A program made the translations under genes and the position numbers. Shown piece by piece: positions 1 through 10,619 of a stretch of DNA of 40,000 nucleotides; positions within the stretch are counted from its first letter, which is position 1; the number at the start of each line of letters is the position of its first letter. Under the pieces are notes generated by a model. It was not told where the DNA came from. It made no database searches and worked only from the letters and a program-made list of their open reading frames with translations. Origin of the DNA: Chrysomallon squamiferum (lineage: Eukaryota > Mollusca > Gastropoda > Neomphalida > Peltospiridae); the NCBI GenBank assembly GCA_012295275.1, contig CM022677.1, forward strand, positions 18,205,940 through 18,245,939, written 5' to 3'.

Positions 1-44
1 TCTATTATGTAAAACAATGGTTGACAGAACACTTTAATGTTTTA

Positions 45-1196
45 TTACGAAAATTCTGACAGTGAAATATCACCCGTAGCCCTCATTTGATTCATATTCA
101 ACACAGAAGGAGAAATTTCTGTCAGCGACCGTCTTCGTTCTGTTGTCAGACTCGCGAAACACTCAAATTTCTTTTTCACAATTTCTCTGTACTTCGCGGC
201 ACTTGCTACCAGAATGTAAAAATTCTGTCCGAAATTTAACATGTAAACCATGTTCCACAACGGCCACAGTTTCTGTCCAATCTTCTGCGCGTCTTCGTTG
301 ACCTTCGTCAGCTTGAGAACGCCGTCGACGCATTCTGCAATGGCTATGGGGACGAGAGTGAAGAAGGCGAGAAGGGAGATAATTATCAACGCGCGTGAGC
401 ACCCGTCTTCCTCCGCTTTGCTGAACGTCAAACCGCTTCTTGCGAAACTGTTTCTGAACTTTTTGCTTCGCTTTACGCGAACGATAATCAGCACGTTGAG
501 AAAGAGGATAAACACACAAGGGAGAGTCGACGAGATCAACAGACGAATGGAAATCAAGTAATACACAAGGCCGCTGTCGGGAACGCATTCGTCGTTCTGC
601 AACTTCACGTCCACGAGTACGGGCAAAACGAGAACGAGGCAAAGGAGATTTGTGGAGAGGCAAATCACGGAGGCTGTCCTACGGTTACAAACAACGTGAC
701 GTGACAGCGGCAACGTGACACAGACGAACCGATCGACGGTAAAACCGACCACCAGCCAAGGGGAGACAACTTTGACGAAGAAGCTGAACGCGTTGAGACT
801 CTTACAGACGGCGCTGCTGACGTTTACGACGACGGGTAACTTGAAAACTTCTTCCGTCGACTCGAACAAAGCCGTGATTAACAAGAGACTGTCGGTAACT
901 GACAAAAATCGCAAATACACGGAATAGGAGAGAAAAGAAACTTGCTGGTCGTTCATGAGGATAAACTGAAGAATATTCCCCGTGATTCCTAGTACGACTA
1001 TCAGCAAATCAAAACTCCAGTAGACGGGGCCGTTGTCATGGTAATGCGGCCATCCGCTGAGAAATAATTCAGTGCTGTTGTTGTTGTCGTTGTTGTCGTT
1101 GACTGAGCAGTTGAAACATGCTGACGTTATCACCAACGATTCGTTACAGATGTCTCTAAGATTATTATGAAGTCTCTGATCAGACGAGTTCGACAT
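45..1196 (-). CDS. R1: rhodopsin-class 7TM receptor, intact (383 aa)
   Basis: Probable plasma-membrane G-protein-coupled receptor of the clustered family. Seen: an Asn-rich N-terminus with several N-x-S/T sites (N3, N18, N39/N40, N125 in ECL1); a family signature LFLSGWP at 44-50; TM1 with GN (73-74); TM2 LSYSVYLRFLSVTD (89-102, Asp2.50); TM3 Cys131 and DRF 155-157; ECL2 Cys204; TM5 Pro226; TM6 LLAFFTLVP with Pro283; TM7 NFGQNFYIL 321-329; a basic then Ser-rich tail. There is no Trp in TM4 or at 6.48, and NPxxY is replaced by NF. The Cys pair can form the TM3-ECL2 disulfide. The ATG lies 15 nt inside an exon opened by acceptor tttttcag (exon start 1211), so the whole protein is in one exon. 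The stop codon overlaps an AATAAA hexamer (41-46). Ligand unknown; chemosensory or orphan peptide-like receptor is inference. Confidence 0.9.
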   Translation of the reverse strand: MSNSSDQRLHNNLRDICNESLVITSACFNCSVNDNNDNNNSTELFLSGWPHYHDNGPVYWSFDLLIVVLGITGNILQFILMNDQQVSFLSYSVYLRFLSVTDSLLLITALFESTEEVFKLPVVVNVSSAVCKSLNAFSFFVKVVSPWLVVGFTVDRFVCVTLPLSRHVVCNRRTASVICLSTNLLCLVLVLPVLVDVKLQNDECVPDSGLVYYLISIRLLISSTLPCVFILFLNVLIIVRVKRSKKFRNSFARSGLTFSKAEEDGCSRALIIISLLAFFTLVPIAIAECVDGVLKLTKVNEDAQKIGQKLWPLWNMVYMLNFGQNFYILVASAAKYREIVKKKFECFASLTTERRRSLTEISPSVLNMNQMRATGDISLSEFS

Positions 1197-1210
1197 TTTC
1201 TCAAAATTAA

Positions 1211-1526
1211 TCTGAAAAATTTAATGTAAACACCGTCAATGTTTTCTAGGTATCATCATCATCATCATCATCAATAAAGATAACGCCATTTCTTCTACAA
1301 CTACTTCAGCAACTAATACTAATACTACAGCTATTACAATTACTACTAGTACTACTGCAAACTGCTGCTCAGACAACAACTACTATTAAACTACCACTAC
1401 TTTTACACGTACTTACAGATGTAATACATGTATTACTACTACTACTACTACTATTATTACTACTACTACTATTAGTAGTAGTATCGTTGTTGTTTTTGTT
1501 ACTGTTACTATTATTGTTACTATTGC

Positions 1527-1557
<31 letters not shown>

Positions 1558-1652
1558 GTTATTATCGATTTTTATTATTATTATTATTAATCATAATCAG
1601 CATCTTCGTTACTTTAATACCACCACTACTGTTAATAACACTATTGCAGATT

Positions 1653-1684
<32 letters not shown>

Positions 1685-1691
1685 GCTACTG

Positions 1692-1759
<68 letters not shown>

Positions 1760-1814
1760 GCTGCTGCTGCTACTACTACTACTACTACTACTGCTACTAC
1801 TACTACTACTACTG

Positions 1815-1852
<38 letters not shown>

Positions 1853-2373
1853 GCAAATACTTGTACTACCACTATTACTACGATTAGTACTCCAAGTACA
1901 ACTTTAACTACTACTTCGGCTACTACCACTAATATTACTATTACAACTGTTACTATCATTACTATTACCTGTTATAATAGTATTATAAAATATATACATA
2001 CAAATAGGTAACAATACTACTAATACAACTAATGACGATGATGATAATGGTACTAAATAAATAAATAAATGAATAAAGAAAGAAAGAAAAAAGTAAAAGA
2101 AAAAAGAAAAAGAAAATATAAGACTGATATATAGTTTTAATAAATGTTTTCAGTAATACAGTTTCCATTAATTTGTTTGCCTTGATTATACCCATATATA
2201 TATATATATATATATGCATATTCTTTCTACGCTTTTCTGTATGATTTAGATTAAACCACAACAATAAAATATTATCTCTATGTATCGGTTACACACCCTA
2301 CTTAATACCATTTTCTTAAAATATAATTAAATAATTAATTAATTACACGTCTTATGAAAGATGTTATACTCAC
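1211..2373 (-). other. Predicted 5' intron of R1, microsatellite-rich
   Basis: Bounded by donor GTGAGT (2373-2368, minus strand) and acceptor tttttcag ending at 1212. It holds ATC repeats near 1255-1275, ACT/TAC tracts at 1430-1480 and about 1651-1855 (about 200 bp), ATT repeats at 1525-1590, and AAAT/GAAA-rich sequence to 2110. The intron itself is inferred; the splice-like sites are read directly. Long Thr, Leu or Val open frames here are repeat artefacts. Confidence 0.6.
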
Positions 2374-2476
2374 TGTTTTGTTTCTCTGATGTCATCTGGG
2401 AACATCAATTTGAAATGTCGCGTACATTTTTCGCCTTCTTTTATAAAGAGTTCTTCGAGAGCTACCTTGACCAATC
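2374..2476 (-). promoter_or_regulatory. R1 proximal promoter and short exon 1
   Basis: In gene sense: inverted CCAAT box (GTGATTGGTC, core 2476-2471), then TATA-like TTTATAAAAG (2447-2438), then 64 nt to the splice donor AACA|GTGAGTAT (exon end 2374). The same order recurs upstream of the other five receptors. CCAAT boxes of this form match the NF-Y consensus. The transcription start would be about 2410, giving a non-coding exon of roughly 35 nt; that start is inferred. Confidence 0.6.
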
Positions 2477-2654
2477 ACGTTTTACTCTTTGTTAAATTTC
2501 TCTCGTTTTAATTAAGCGATTATAAAAAGATTATAAAAAAAAAAAAAAAAAGAAGAGATATACAGAAAATAGGGGAAAAAAAAAAGGAAAAATACAGATA
2601 TGTAAGAGCATCAATAATTTTTGCTCGGTAGATAATGAAAGCTGTATTCATATT

Positions 2655-2735
2655 ATGCTGGTAAAGTTTTAATTTAAAATAAGACGTTTTCTTTCATCAC
2701 GTTAACAAGCCCATTCATGACATGGTTAAAAGATT
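2655..2735 (-). promoter_or_regulatory. Conserved distal element, copy 1 (R1)
   Basis: Contains the invariant 22-bp block at 2683-2704 (plus strand begins GACGTTTTCTTTC and ends ATCACGTTA), flanked by GCTGGTAAAGTTTTAATTT and by a degraded downstream arm. In this copy the base before the block is A, not T, so the TGACGT half-site is broken. It lies 207 bp upstream of the R1 CCAAT box and about 1.5 kb upstream of the R1 ATG. Confidence 0.7.
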
Positions 2736-3003
2736 TTATAATTAAAAATATACTGCATTAAGTTTTTTTTTTTTTTTTTTTCTCAAACTGCAAATTCTTT
2801 ATCGATTCCTGTTGAGAAAGTAGAGTATTATTTTAATAACATGTTACGTTTGTTTCTTCTTTGTATTTACTTGAAAACGTGCGGATAATGGTAAAGGTAG
2901 AAATGAGTTGAAAGAAGTAAAAAGCGGAACTGTAGAAAGAAATTAAGTAACTGATTTTTTTTGTTTCAGGTCTCTTTCACTTCATAGAAGGGACATCACA
3001 AGC

Positions 3004-3023
3004 TGTTATTATTGTTATTATTA

Positions 3024-3099
<76 letters not shown>

Positions 3100-3385
3100 G
3101 TTTGTTTGTACATGCATTTCTTAAATCCCGTGGATATGCGATTTCAGAATACACAAACACACACACATACACACACAAACATATTCACATATTGAGATAT
3201 ATACCCATGCACATAGTGTTACATCAGGTACATACAAACATGCACATATACATGCACACATACATACATACATACATACATACATACATACACATATTTA
3301 CAATATATATATAAACACACACATACATATATTCATACATACAAACATACATACAGACAGACAGACAGACAGAAAGACAGACATT
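3004..3385. repeat. ATT/ATTT, CA/ACAT and GACA microsatellite block
   Basis: ATT repeats (3007-3071) pass into ATTT (3072-3098), then ACAC/ACAT-rich sequence (3150-3350) and a short GACA run (3355-3382). No coding content. Confidence 0.9.
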
Positions 3386-3439
3386 CCTCGACAGGTTTTC
3401 CACAAAAAAAGGTGGGAAGCGATGATTACAGTTTCAAAG

Positions 3440-3621
3440 TTGACTTGATGACCCAGATGTATTGTCCTCCTATTTCGGAGTAGGTGTCACAGGTTCGAGT
3501 CTCGTCAGCGGCATCTGACGGGTTTGTGAGTTCGTGATTGGACTTTGTCCTCCTGCGCCAATAAGTGCGATCCTGAATATTGTCTGTGTGCAGAGTCTAA
3601 TCAGACGTACATAAGACATGC
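3440..3621 (+). mobile_element. tRNA-derived SINE-like element, copy 1
   Basis: Shares about 140 bp with copies at 17343-17520 and 19068-19230, which lie in the opposite orientation. It carries a Pol III B-box-like GGTTCGAGTCT at 3492-3502, then a conserved body (TCGTCAGCGGCATCTGACGG, then TTTGTCCTCCTGCGCCA) ending GTCTAATCAGACGTACATAAG. A convincing A box is not visible. This is the most diverged of the three copies. The SINE assignment is inferred from the B box and the dispersed copies. Confidence 0.65.
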
Positions 3622-3916
3622 ACTATTTACATAAAGATATTTATATTACATAGCTATACAGAAACACACACACACACACACTTACTCTCAGTTTGTATAC
3701 ATACATACAAAACAACTGGGGCAAAATTACAAGATAATTTACTTTATAATGGATATCACAATCATAGCATGTCTTAGAATTTTTTTGTAATTTAATATAT
3801 TTACATCAAACTTATTTTGGATGACACGAAAAGTTTCATCAACTATGGCTTTCATTTTTTTTTTTTTTTTTTTTTTTTTTTTCAAAAGTTTTGTTTCACT
3901 GAACTACTAACATAAA

Positions 3917-4190
3917 TTCATACCAGTAGTGTAAACCGGTGAAGGGGCAGAGTCTGGAACAGGAAAACAAATAGCACATCGACAACAAATTTTTTTTTTT
4001 TTTTTATCACTGACGTTAATAGCTGACATTCTGTATAATAATACATCAATATAACACTCAAAGTCTGGAACCGGAAAACACACAGCTATTTCGACAACAT
4101 TAACTTAGCAATACCAGTAGTATTCATTGCTCTGTATATTGCACAAATCAAAGGCCTGGAACGGGAAAACAAAGAGCATTATCAAGATAT
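3917..4190. repeat. Three diverged direct repeats 3' of R2
   Basis: The motif GTCTGGAACAGGAAAACA and its variants recur at about 3952, 4062 and 4153, each followed by a GCA/GCT...CGACAAC or ATCACTGAC-type segment; CCAGTAGT also recurs (3924 and about 4114). Spacing is about 90-110 bp. The last unit runs into the R2 stop codon, so the extreme C-terminus of R2 lies in repeat-derived sequence. A poly-T run (3991-4005) interrupts unit 1. Confidence 0.6.
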
Positions 4191-5324
4191 CACTGACATT
4201 GCAGTACTGTCTGTGTTAACTCTGGACATGCCGTGTTGTCCCGTGGGTGACAATGTTCGCGTCTGCGCAGTTCGACTCCAAGTCCTTACGAAACACGAAC
4301 ACCTCTTCATCATTATGCTTCTGTAACTCGAAGCGCTTCCTATCAAAATGTAGAAGTTCTGTGCGAAATTCAGCAGGTAGACGACGTTCCACAGCGGCCA
4401 CAACGTCTCCCCCAGCCGCAGCGCCGCCGTGTTTCGTCCGATTAATCGCAGAACGCCGTCGGTGCATTCGGCCACCGAAATCGGCAGCAAGGTGAGAAAG
4501 GCCAGGATGGAGACGAGCACCAGAGGTCGCGTCGAGCTGTCTCGCCGGCTGCGATTGGTCGAGTGTTTCCGCCGCGCGCTCAGGAACGTGTCTCTGAACT
4601 GGTGTCCTCGCTTGATGCTGACGATGATGAGGACGTTGAGGACGAGGATGGCGAGGCAGGGAAGGATGGAGGAGACGAGCAGCCGCATGAAGATGAAGTA
4701 ATACTGGAAATCCACGGGCGCGTGGCATTCTCCGTGATCGAGTCTCAGTTCGGCGAGGATCGGAACCGTGGAGACGAACGACACGGCGGACAGGCCCGAG
4801 CAGACCACCGCGGCTTTCGTCCGCGTGCACAGCCTGTCACGTGACAGCGGGAAGCACACGCAGAGGTAGCGGTCGACGGTGAGCCCGACCATCAGCCACG
4901 GGGACAGCAGCTTCACGGCGAAGCTGAAGGCGTTGAGAATCTTGCACAGCCAGTCGTTCACGTTCGCCAGGACGGCTAAGCTCAGAGCTTTCTCGGTTTC
5001 TTCGACGAGAATCACGGTCAGGAGAAACGTGTCCGAGATCGACATGAACCTGAGGTACACGGAGTAAGAGAGAAACTTCAGCGACCTCTCCGTCATCATC
5101 ACGTACTGAAGGACGTTGCCGACGGCTCCAAGGACGGCTATGATGACGTCAGCTATCCAGTAGTCGTGCTCGTGGGGGTGAAAGTGAGGCCACCCGCTCA
5201 GGAACAGATCGTTGATGGTGACGGTTTGAATTCCGCTGGTGGTTTCGTTCACGAAAAGTGTCATTGCTCTGTCGTGGATGTGCCTGTCGTTGTCGTTGAA
5301 AGTAATCGTAGAGTTTGGCGTCAT
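4182..5324 (-). CDS. R2: rhodopsin-class 7TM receptor, intact (380 aa)
   Basis: The best-preserved family member by motif. Seen: N-glycosylation sites N4 and N26; FLSGWPHFHP 41-50; TM1 GN 69-70; TM2 LSYSVYLRFMSISD to Asp98; TM3 Cys127, SPWLMVGLTVDRY ending 153; ICL2 SRDRLCTRTKA; ECL2 Cys200; TM5 Pro222; TM6 ILAFLTLLP with Pro281; TM7 NFAQNFYIL 319-327; Ser/Thr- and Arg-rich tail. It lacks Trp4.50, Trp6.48 and Pro7.50, like its paralogues. The region is clearly more GC-rich than surrounding DNA, as expected for coding sequence under selection. The coding exon opens at acceptor tttttttcag (exon start 5352), and the ATG follows a 6-codon uORF. Ligand and G-protein partner unknown; chemoreceptor-like role is inference. 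Confidence 0.92.
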   Translation of the reverse strand: MTPNSTITFNDNDRHIHDRAMTLFVNETTSGIQTVTINDLFLSGWPHFHPHEHDYWIADVIIAVLGAVGNVLQYVMMTERSLKFLSYSVYLRFMSISDTFLLTVILVEETEKALSLAVLANVNDWLCKILNAFSFAVKLLSPWLMVGLTVDRYLCVCFPLSRDRLCTRTKAAVVCSGLSAVSFVSTVPILAELRLDHGECHAPVDFQYYFIFMRLLVSSILPCLAILVLNVLIIVSIKRGHQFRDTFLSARRKHSTNRSRRDSSTRPLVLVSILAFLTLLPISVAECTDGVLRLIGRNTAALRLGETLWPLWNVVYLLNFAQNFYILIGSASSYRSIMMKRCSCFVRTWSRTAQTRTLSPTGQHGMSRVNTDSTAMSVIS

Positions 5325-5327
5325 TTC

Positions 5328-5345
5328 TCAGAACTGTGTCGACAT
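5328..5345 (-). other. Upstream ORF (M-S-T-Q-F-stop) in R2 leader
   Basis: ATGTCGACACAGTTCTGA lies just inside the predicted coding exon and ends 3 nt before the main ATG. R1 and R4 begin with ATGTCG at the equivalent place after their acceptors, so this looks like the ancestral start codon, now out of frame and replaced by the next ATG. It could lower R2 translation. Confidence 0.6.
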
Positions 5346-6671
5346 TTGTTGTCTGAAAAAAATTATCATTAGAAGTAGTTATCATTCCATTATCATTATA
5401 ATCATTGATATATAGATAAATGATTATTATTATCAACATGAACATCATTGATAATCATTGTTAGTATCAATACATCATCATCATCATCATCTTGCCATTT
5501 ATTCATAATCATTACCATCATTCAAGTTATTAGTATCGTCATAATCATTGTTAATAACTGATAATTTTAATTAATATCATCATCAACATCATCATCATTA
5601 TTATCATCATTATTGTGAATATTAGAATCGCCATACTCATCATTTACATACTAACATTTATACTGGCAACTTTATCATTATCATCCAGATCATTATTATC
5701 ATCATTACCGTCAGCATCAGTATTATTATCTTTATCATTAGCATCATGATTGAACATCGTCATAGTCATTATGATCATCATGACTGATATACTTATAATC
5801 ATAATTAATATTCATCATATTATTACAACCATTATCATCATTACTGACGATATCATCGCGATAATAAATCATTATCATCATCACAACATAGCTATCAATA
5901 TCATAATTATCTGATCATCAGCATTTCCTCACTTTTAACATCAAGGTAACATCAACGTCAACATCATCATCATCATCAATCATCAACATCATCACCAAAA
6001 GCAACAATTTCTTCATCTTCATCGTTAGAAAAAAATACCCCACATAAGAAATGATTATGAAGGTAATTCTGTACTCAGCAAAGAACAGAGATTGTCAACG
6101 ATTACAAAGAAAAAAAAAACATAATAAAAAATTCAAACGAGATACGATTTGAAGGATAGATTGTCAGTTATCTAATCCTTAAACAAATTACCTTTCGACT
6201 GTTCTGTATGCAGCATCAAAGGCAAGTATTTGTTCTGTGTTGCATGTTAAAAATAAATAAACGGTTCTAATGGTTAAACGCTTCTAATGGACTATTTGCG
6301 GTATCTATGTTTGAGTTTCCAGTGATATTAGTTAGGTTTATTACTTCGGGCAAACACGCCAAGACTAAAATTGATCTCTTTCCGTTCGTACGGCTCCAAC
6401 ATACAGATCGATTTCCCATAAACGTGAGCGTATAGATAAACGTTTCTTAATTAATACGATTAATGTGAAATAAGGAGGAAAATAAAAATCGGGGCAAATA
6501 AAAAAAATAAAATAAAAAAACGGATCATCTTGCTTATTACTGTGGTCTGATTTTTCATGTTATTGCTGCACTGATTTGTTTCGTTGTTGTTGTTCGCGTG
6601 TTCTGTTCTTATTGCTTTTGTTTTTATTTACCGTATTTTTGTATTATATATATATACTGAAATATATAAAC

Positions 6672-6673
<2 letters not shown>

Positions 6674-6751
<78 letters not shown>
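6674..6751. repeat. (GA)n microsatellite
   Basis: About 78 bp of uninterrupted GA dinucleotides, a polypyrimidine tract in receptor-sense RNA. Confidence 0.95.
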
Positions 6752-6757
<6 letters not shown>

Positions 6758-7092
6758 TTTGCGCTGATTTGTTTTCTTCTTGTTGTTCTCCATCAGTTTT
6801 GTGCTATATATATATAGATATAGATATATATATATAGGTAGGTAGAGAGAAAAAAGAAAGAGAAAAGGAAGACGAGATAGAGAGAAAAGACTGAAGCAGG
6901 ACGATAGAGAAAAGTGAAAGAGAGAAATAGAGAAATAGAAAGAGAGGGAGAAAATTTGGTAAAGAAGAGAATGAGAGAGGGAATGAGAAAAACGGAGAAA
7001 AAGTAGTAAAAGGACAGAAAACAAAACAAAAACACAGAAAGAGGGTTGTAATCTGTTTTCTTAAATGCGCTTAGATGTATGCATATAAGTAT

Positions 7093-7153
<61 letters not shown>
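7093..7153. repeat. (GT)n microsatellite
   Basis: About 60 bp of GT repeats within the R2 intron. Confidence 0.95.
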
Positions 7154-7157
<4 letters not shown>

Positions 7158-7799
7158 TTTTGTTTGTGTAAAAATAGAACCAGGTAGAATTATACAAATT
7201 CCCGGAAATGGACAGATGAATACATTGTTGGTGCATCAACTGACAAGACTCAAAGACAGACAAATAAACTGATAAACTGATAACTACGTATAATGATAAG
7301 TACCTAGACAGGTCTGTGGATTAGATTAACATGCACAAACATAAATACAACCGTACAGACACACAGAGACAGAGGTAGATAAAAAAAAAATAGATAGACA
7401 GACACTTAGCTATGTAGATAAATAGATATACATACAGACAAACAGACAGAGAGACAGACATACAGATACACGGACAGATATTCAGTGGTAGATGGATGGA
7501 CAGAGGGAAAAGACAAAAATATTATTCCTGCAGGGATTAACACATAATCTTATGACAAAACTGTATTAACAAAATTCATTCATTCATTCATTATTTATCT
7601 GTTTGTTTGTTTGTTTATTTATTTATTTATTTGTGTTTGTATTTATTTTTGTTTCGCTTATTTATAATGTGAGTTACTTAAAAGTATAACTGCATTAGGT
7701 TTGTGATTGTTATTACTTTTCTTATTATTCTGTTTTTTCTTTTCATTTTTATATACATTTCTTTTTCACTATTCTTCATTGCTGCTTCTATGTTACTCT

Positions 7800-8130
7800 C
7801 ATTATTACAACAACTACTGCTACTGCTTCGACAATTATTACTATTACCAATACTGCTACTACCACCACTGCAACTACTCCAGCAAGAGTGCAGCGGCTAT
7901 TACAACTACTACTGTATTACTATTATTACCAGTACAACTACTACGACCACTGCTATTACTAGTACAATTATTTCTTTATGATTATAACTACTACTACTAC
8001 TTCTACTAGTACTACTACTACTACTTCTACTAGCACTACTACTGTTACTGCTACATCTACTACTACTGGAACTACTATAACTACTACTTCTACCACTAAT
8101 ACTTCTACAACTACTACTACCACTACTATT
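7800..8130. repeat. Imperfect ACT trinucleotide tract
   Basis: Interspersed ACT, ACC, GCT and ATT triplets over about 330 bp. It yields repetitive open frames in several phases, but has no coding character. Confidence 0.9.
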
Positions 8131-8273
8131 GTTTTTATATAGCTAAACCAAATTTTATTCTTTACGAATTTCGTTTCTTCATTTATCATAAATAGTACGC
8201 GTAAAATAAATAAGTTTGTTTAAAAGCATATAATAAATAGCCTTGCATATACTTGCATAAATAGAGAAAAACT

Positions 8274-8393
<120 letters not shown>

Positions 8394-8442
8394 TTAAATA
8401 TTTAAATATTTCTGTTTATATTAACACTACTCTTTCACGTAC

Positions 8443-8573
8443 CTGTTATTGTAACAACTCCTTCACAGAACTAATCCAGATTACTCAAACAAATTCACTT
8501 TATGCTGTGTCTGTCCTGACCTTTCAGCCAATCAGATCACGATATACAGTTCTCTTGCTAAAGCCATTTTATA
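8443..8573 (-). promoter_or_regulatory. R2 proximal promoter and short exon 1
   Basis: In gene sense: TATAAAATGG (8573-8564), inverted CCAAT box CTGATTGGCT (core 8533-8528), second TATA-like CATAAAGT (8504-8497), then 54 nt to donor AATAACAG|GTACGTGA (exon end 8443). The lower TATA-like site fits the spacing of the other copies; the upper one may be an alternative. The start site is inferred. Confidence 0.6.
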
Positions 8574-8892
8574 GTATTGACTTTTCACTAAATAGCTAGA
8601 AGCAACAATTTAGTCTATTTACTATTTTCATTAGCAAAAAAAAAAAAAATTAAAAAAAAAAATAAAAAATAATAATAAGAAAAAACCCTTGTATATGTAG
8701 TTACGAAAGATAATTGACTGTTTTAATCAAAAAATCGTCTTTCCAATTGATATTCATACACAGAGGCATTCGTCAATGTAAATTTATCGCGCAAATATTT
8801 CGTTATTATCTTGCATCAATATCTTCTTCTTTTTTTTCTTTCTTTCTATGTTCACATGTTGAAACATTGATTAAAAATACCAGTCTTCGAAT

Positions 8893-9036
8893 TTAATTAA
8901 TTACGGCTTGTATAACTAATCAAACTTCTCGACGACATTATGCAAAGCCCGTGGTAAAAATTTAAAATTAAAATATGACGTTTTCTTTCATCACGTTAAT
9001 AAGCTGGTTCGTGACCTGGTAACGTTCGTTTTAAAA
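8893..9036 (-). promoter_or_regulatory. Conserved distal element, copy 2 (R2)
   Basis: The invariant block is at 8977-8998, preceded by TGACGT context. The element also has TTAATTAATTACGGCTTG at its gene-proximal end and TAACGTTCGTTTTAAA at its distal end. It is 444 bp from its CCAAT box, the largest gap of the six, apparently widened by poly-A and other AT-rich sequence at 8600-8890. Confidence 0.7.
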
Positions 9037-9189
9037 CGTAATATTAGGTTCAATGAATAAAAAAAATCGATTTCCAGTGCAGAAAAGCAATTTTCGAGAA
9101 GAATAATTTAATCATTTGGTTTGGACGATTTTTTTGTTTTTGTTTTTTTTTGTTTGTTTGTTTTTAATGTTTTATTCTATTATTCTTTA

Positions 9190-9201
9190 AGCTATTTTAG
9201 T

Positions 9202-9232
<31 letters not shown>

Positions 9233-9400
9233 TTTTGTTTATTTATTTATTTATTTGTTTATTTATTTATTTATTTGTTTCTTTGTTTCTTTATTTATTT
9301 GTTTATTTTTTGTTTGTTTGTTTGTTTGCTTGTTTATTTATTTATTTGTTTCTTTGTTTCTTTATTTATTTGTTTATTTGTTTATTTATTTATTATTGTT
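9190..9400. repeat. TTTA/TTTG tetranucleotide tract
   Basis: About 200 bp of TTTA with TTTG and TTTC interruptions. Confidence 0.9.
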
Positions 9401-9504
9401 ATTATTATTTTATATTGCTAGTGATGCTACTACTAATTCTTCTTTTCTCCCTCCTCTCCGTCCTCTCCCCCTCCTCTTACTTACAACTACTGGTTGCATT
9501 GGAT

Positions 9505-9952
9505 GTGATAGAATTCGTAAATATACAATAGTAGTAATAATAATAGTAGTAGTAGTGCAGTACTAGTACTAGTATTAGTGATATTTGGTGTAGTAGTAGT
9601 AATACTAGTAGGAGTAGTATTAGCAGTAATAATAATTATAATTGTAGTAGTAGCAGTGCTTTTAGCAGCACTTATAGTAGTAGTAGTAGTAGTAATAGCA
9701 GAAGTAGTAATGGTAGTAGTAATAGCAGTAACAGTAGTGGTATTATTAGTAGAAGTAGTACTAGTAATAGTGGTAGTGTAGTAAGAGTAATTGTAATACT
9801 ATAAGTAGAAATACTGTAATACAGTAGCAGCAATGGTAGAATTCGTAGTAGTAGCAGTAATGGCTGTATTTGTTGTAGTTGTCGTTCTGTTTGTTGTTAT
9901 AATTGCAGGAGCAGCAGTAGTGGTAGTAGGAGTAATAGCGACGTAAAAATAC

Positions 9953-10006
<54 letters not shown>
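9505..10006. repeat. TAG/AGT tract passing into ATT repeat
   Basis: Imperfect TAG triplets (9530-9945), then a pure ATT run (9952-10004). Val- or Ser-rich open frames here are artefacts. Confidence 0.9.
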
Positions 10007-10008
<2 letters not shown>

Positions 10009-10284
10009 ATTATTAAACAGTAGTAGTCATACTACTAGTTGCAGTAATAGAAATATGGAGTGTAAAACAGAAGAAGAAGAAGGAGATCATATTAATATGC
10101 AGATAACGAGTCTAGGAAACAAGGAAAGATTTATGGGTTGCACACACGTCATCAACTGATGGTTTACATAATAGAACTCCGTGACTCGTGATCATTAGAA
10201 AAGTAATATGTTTAAAACTATCTGTTCTTTAATGTTCAGTTTAACCCTGTTTTAAAACCAGTAGTAAGCGATATTTTATTATTA

Positions 10285-10408
10285 TAAATAAATAGTTGAA
10301 AAAAAAAAATAAATACAAAATAAATAAATAGATAAATAAATAAATAAATAAGTAAGTAAATAAATAAATAAATAAATAAATAAATAGGTAAATAAATGAT
10401 TAAACAAA

Positions 10409-10447
<39 letters not shown>

Positions 10448-10475
10448 ATAGACAGACAGACAGACAGGCAGACAG
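10285..10475. repeat. AAAT tetranucleotide tract with short GACA run
   Basis: AAAT repeats with AAGT and TAGG interruptions, then GACAGACA at 10450-10476. The preceding 10060-10280 shows no recognisable feature. Confidence 0.9.
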
Positions 10476-10619
10476 ACTCCTAATTTCTCTTTTTACAATT
10501 ATATTATTTTATATTTTACTTCGTGTAACGAAATGGTGTAGCTTTTTATAAAATAATATAAAATATATATCTGTATTTTCTTCTTCTTTTTTTGTTTCTT
10601 CTTGTCCATGTGTCTATCG

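Noticed and set aside
1487-2011. 174-aa Thr-rich open frame and its antisense Val/Leu frames
   Set aside because: Translation of an ACT/ATT microsatellite; repetitive in all phases.
3492-3502. Functional tRNA gene at the B-box-like sequence
   Set aside because: No cloverleaf or anticodon arm can be drawn; three dispersed copies fit a SINE better.
4247-4844. Open frames antisense to R2, and the 204-aa same-strand frame
   Set aside because: Shadow frames of a GC-rich coding exon; no independent motifs or upstream signals.
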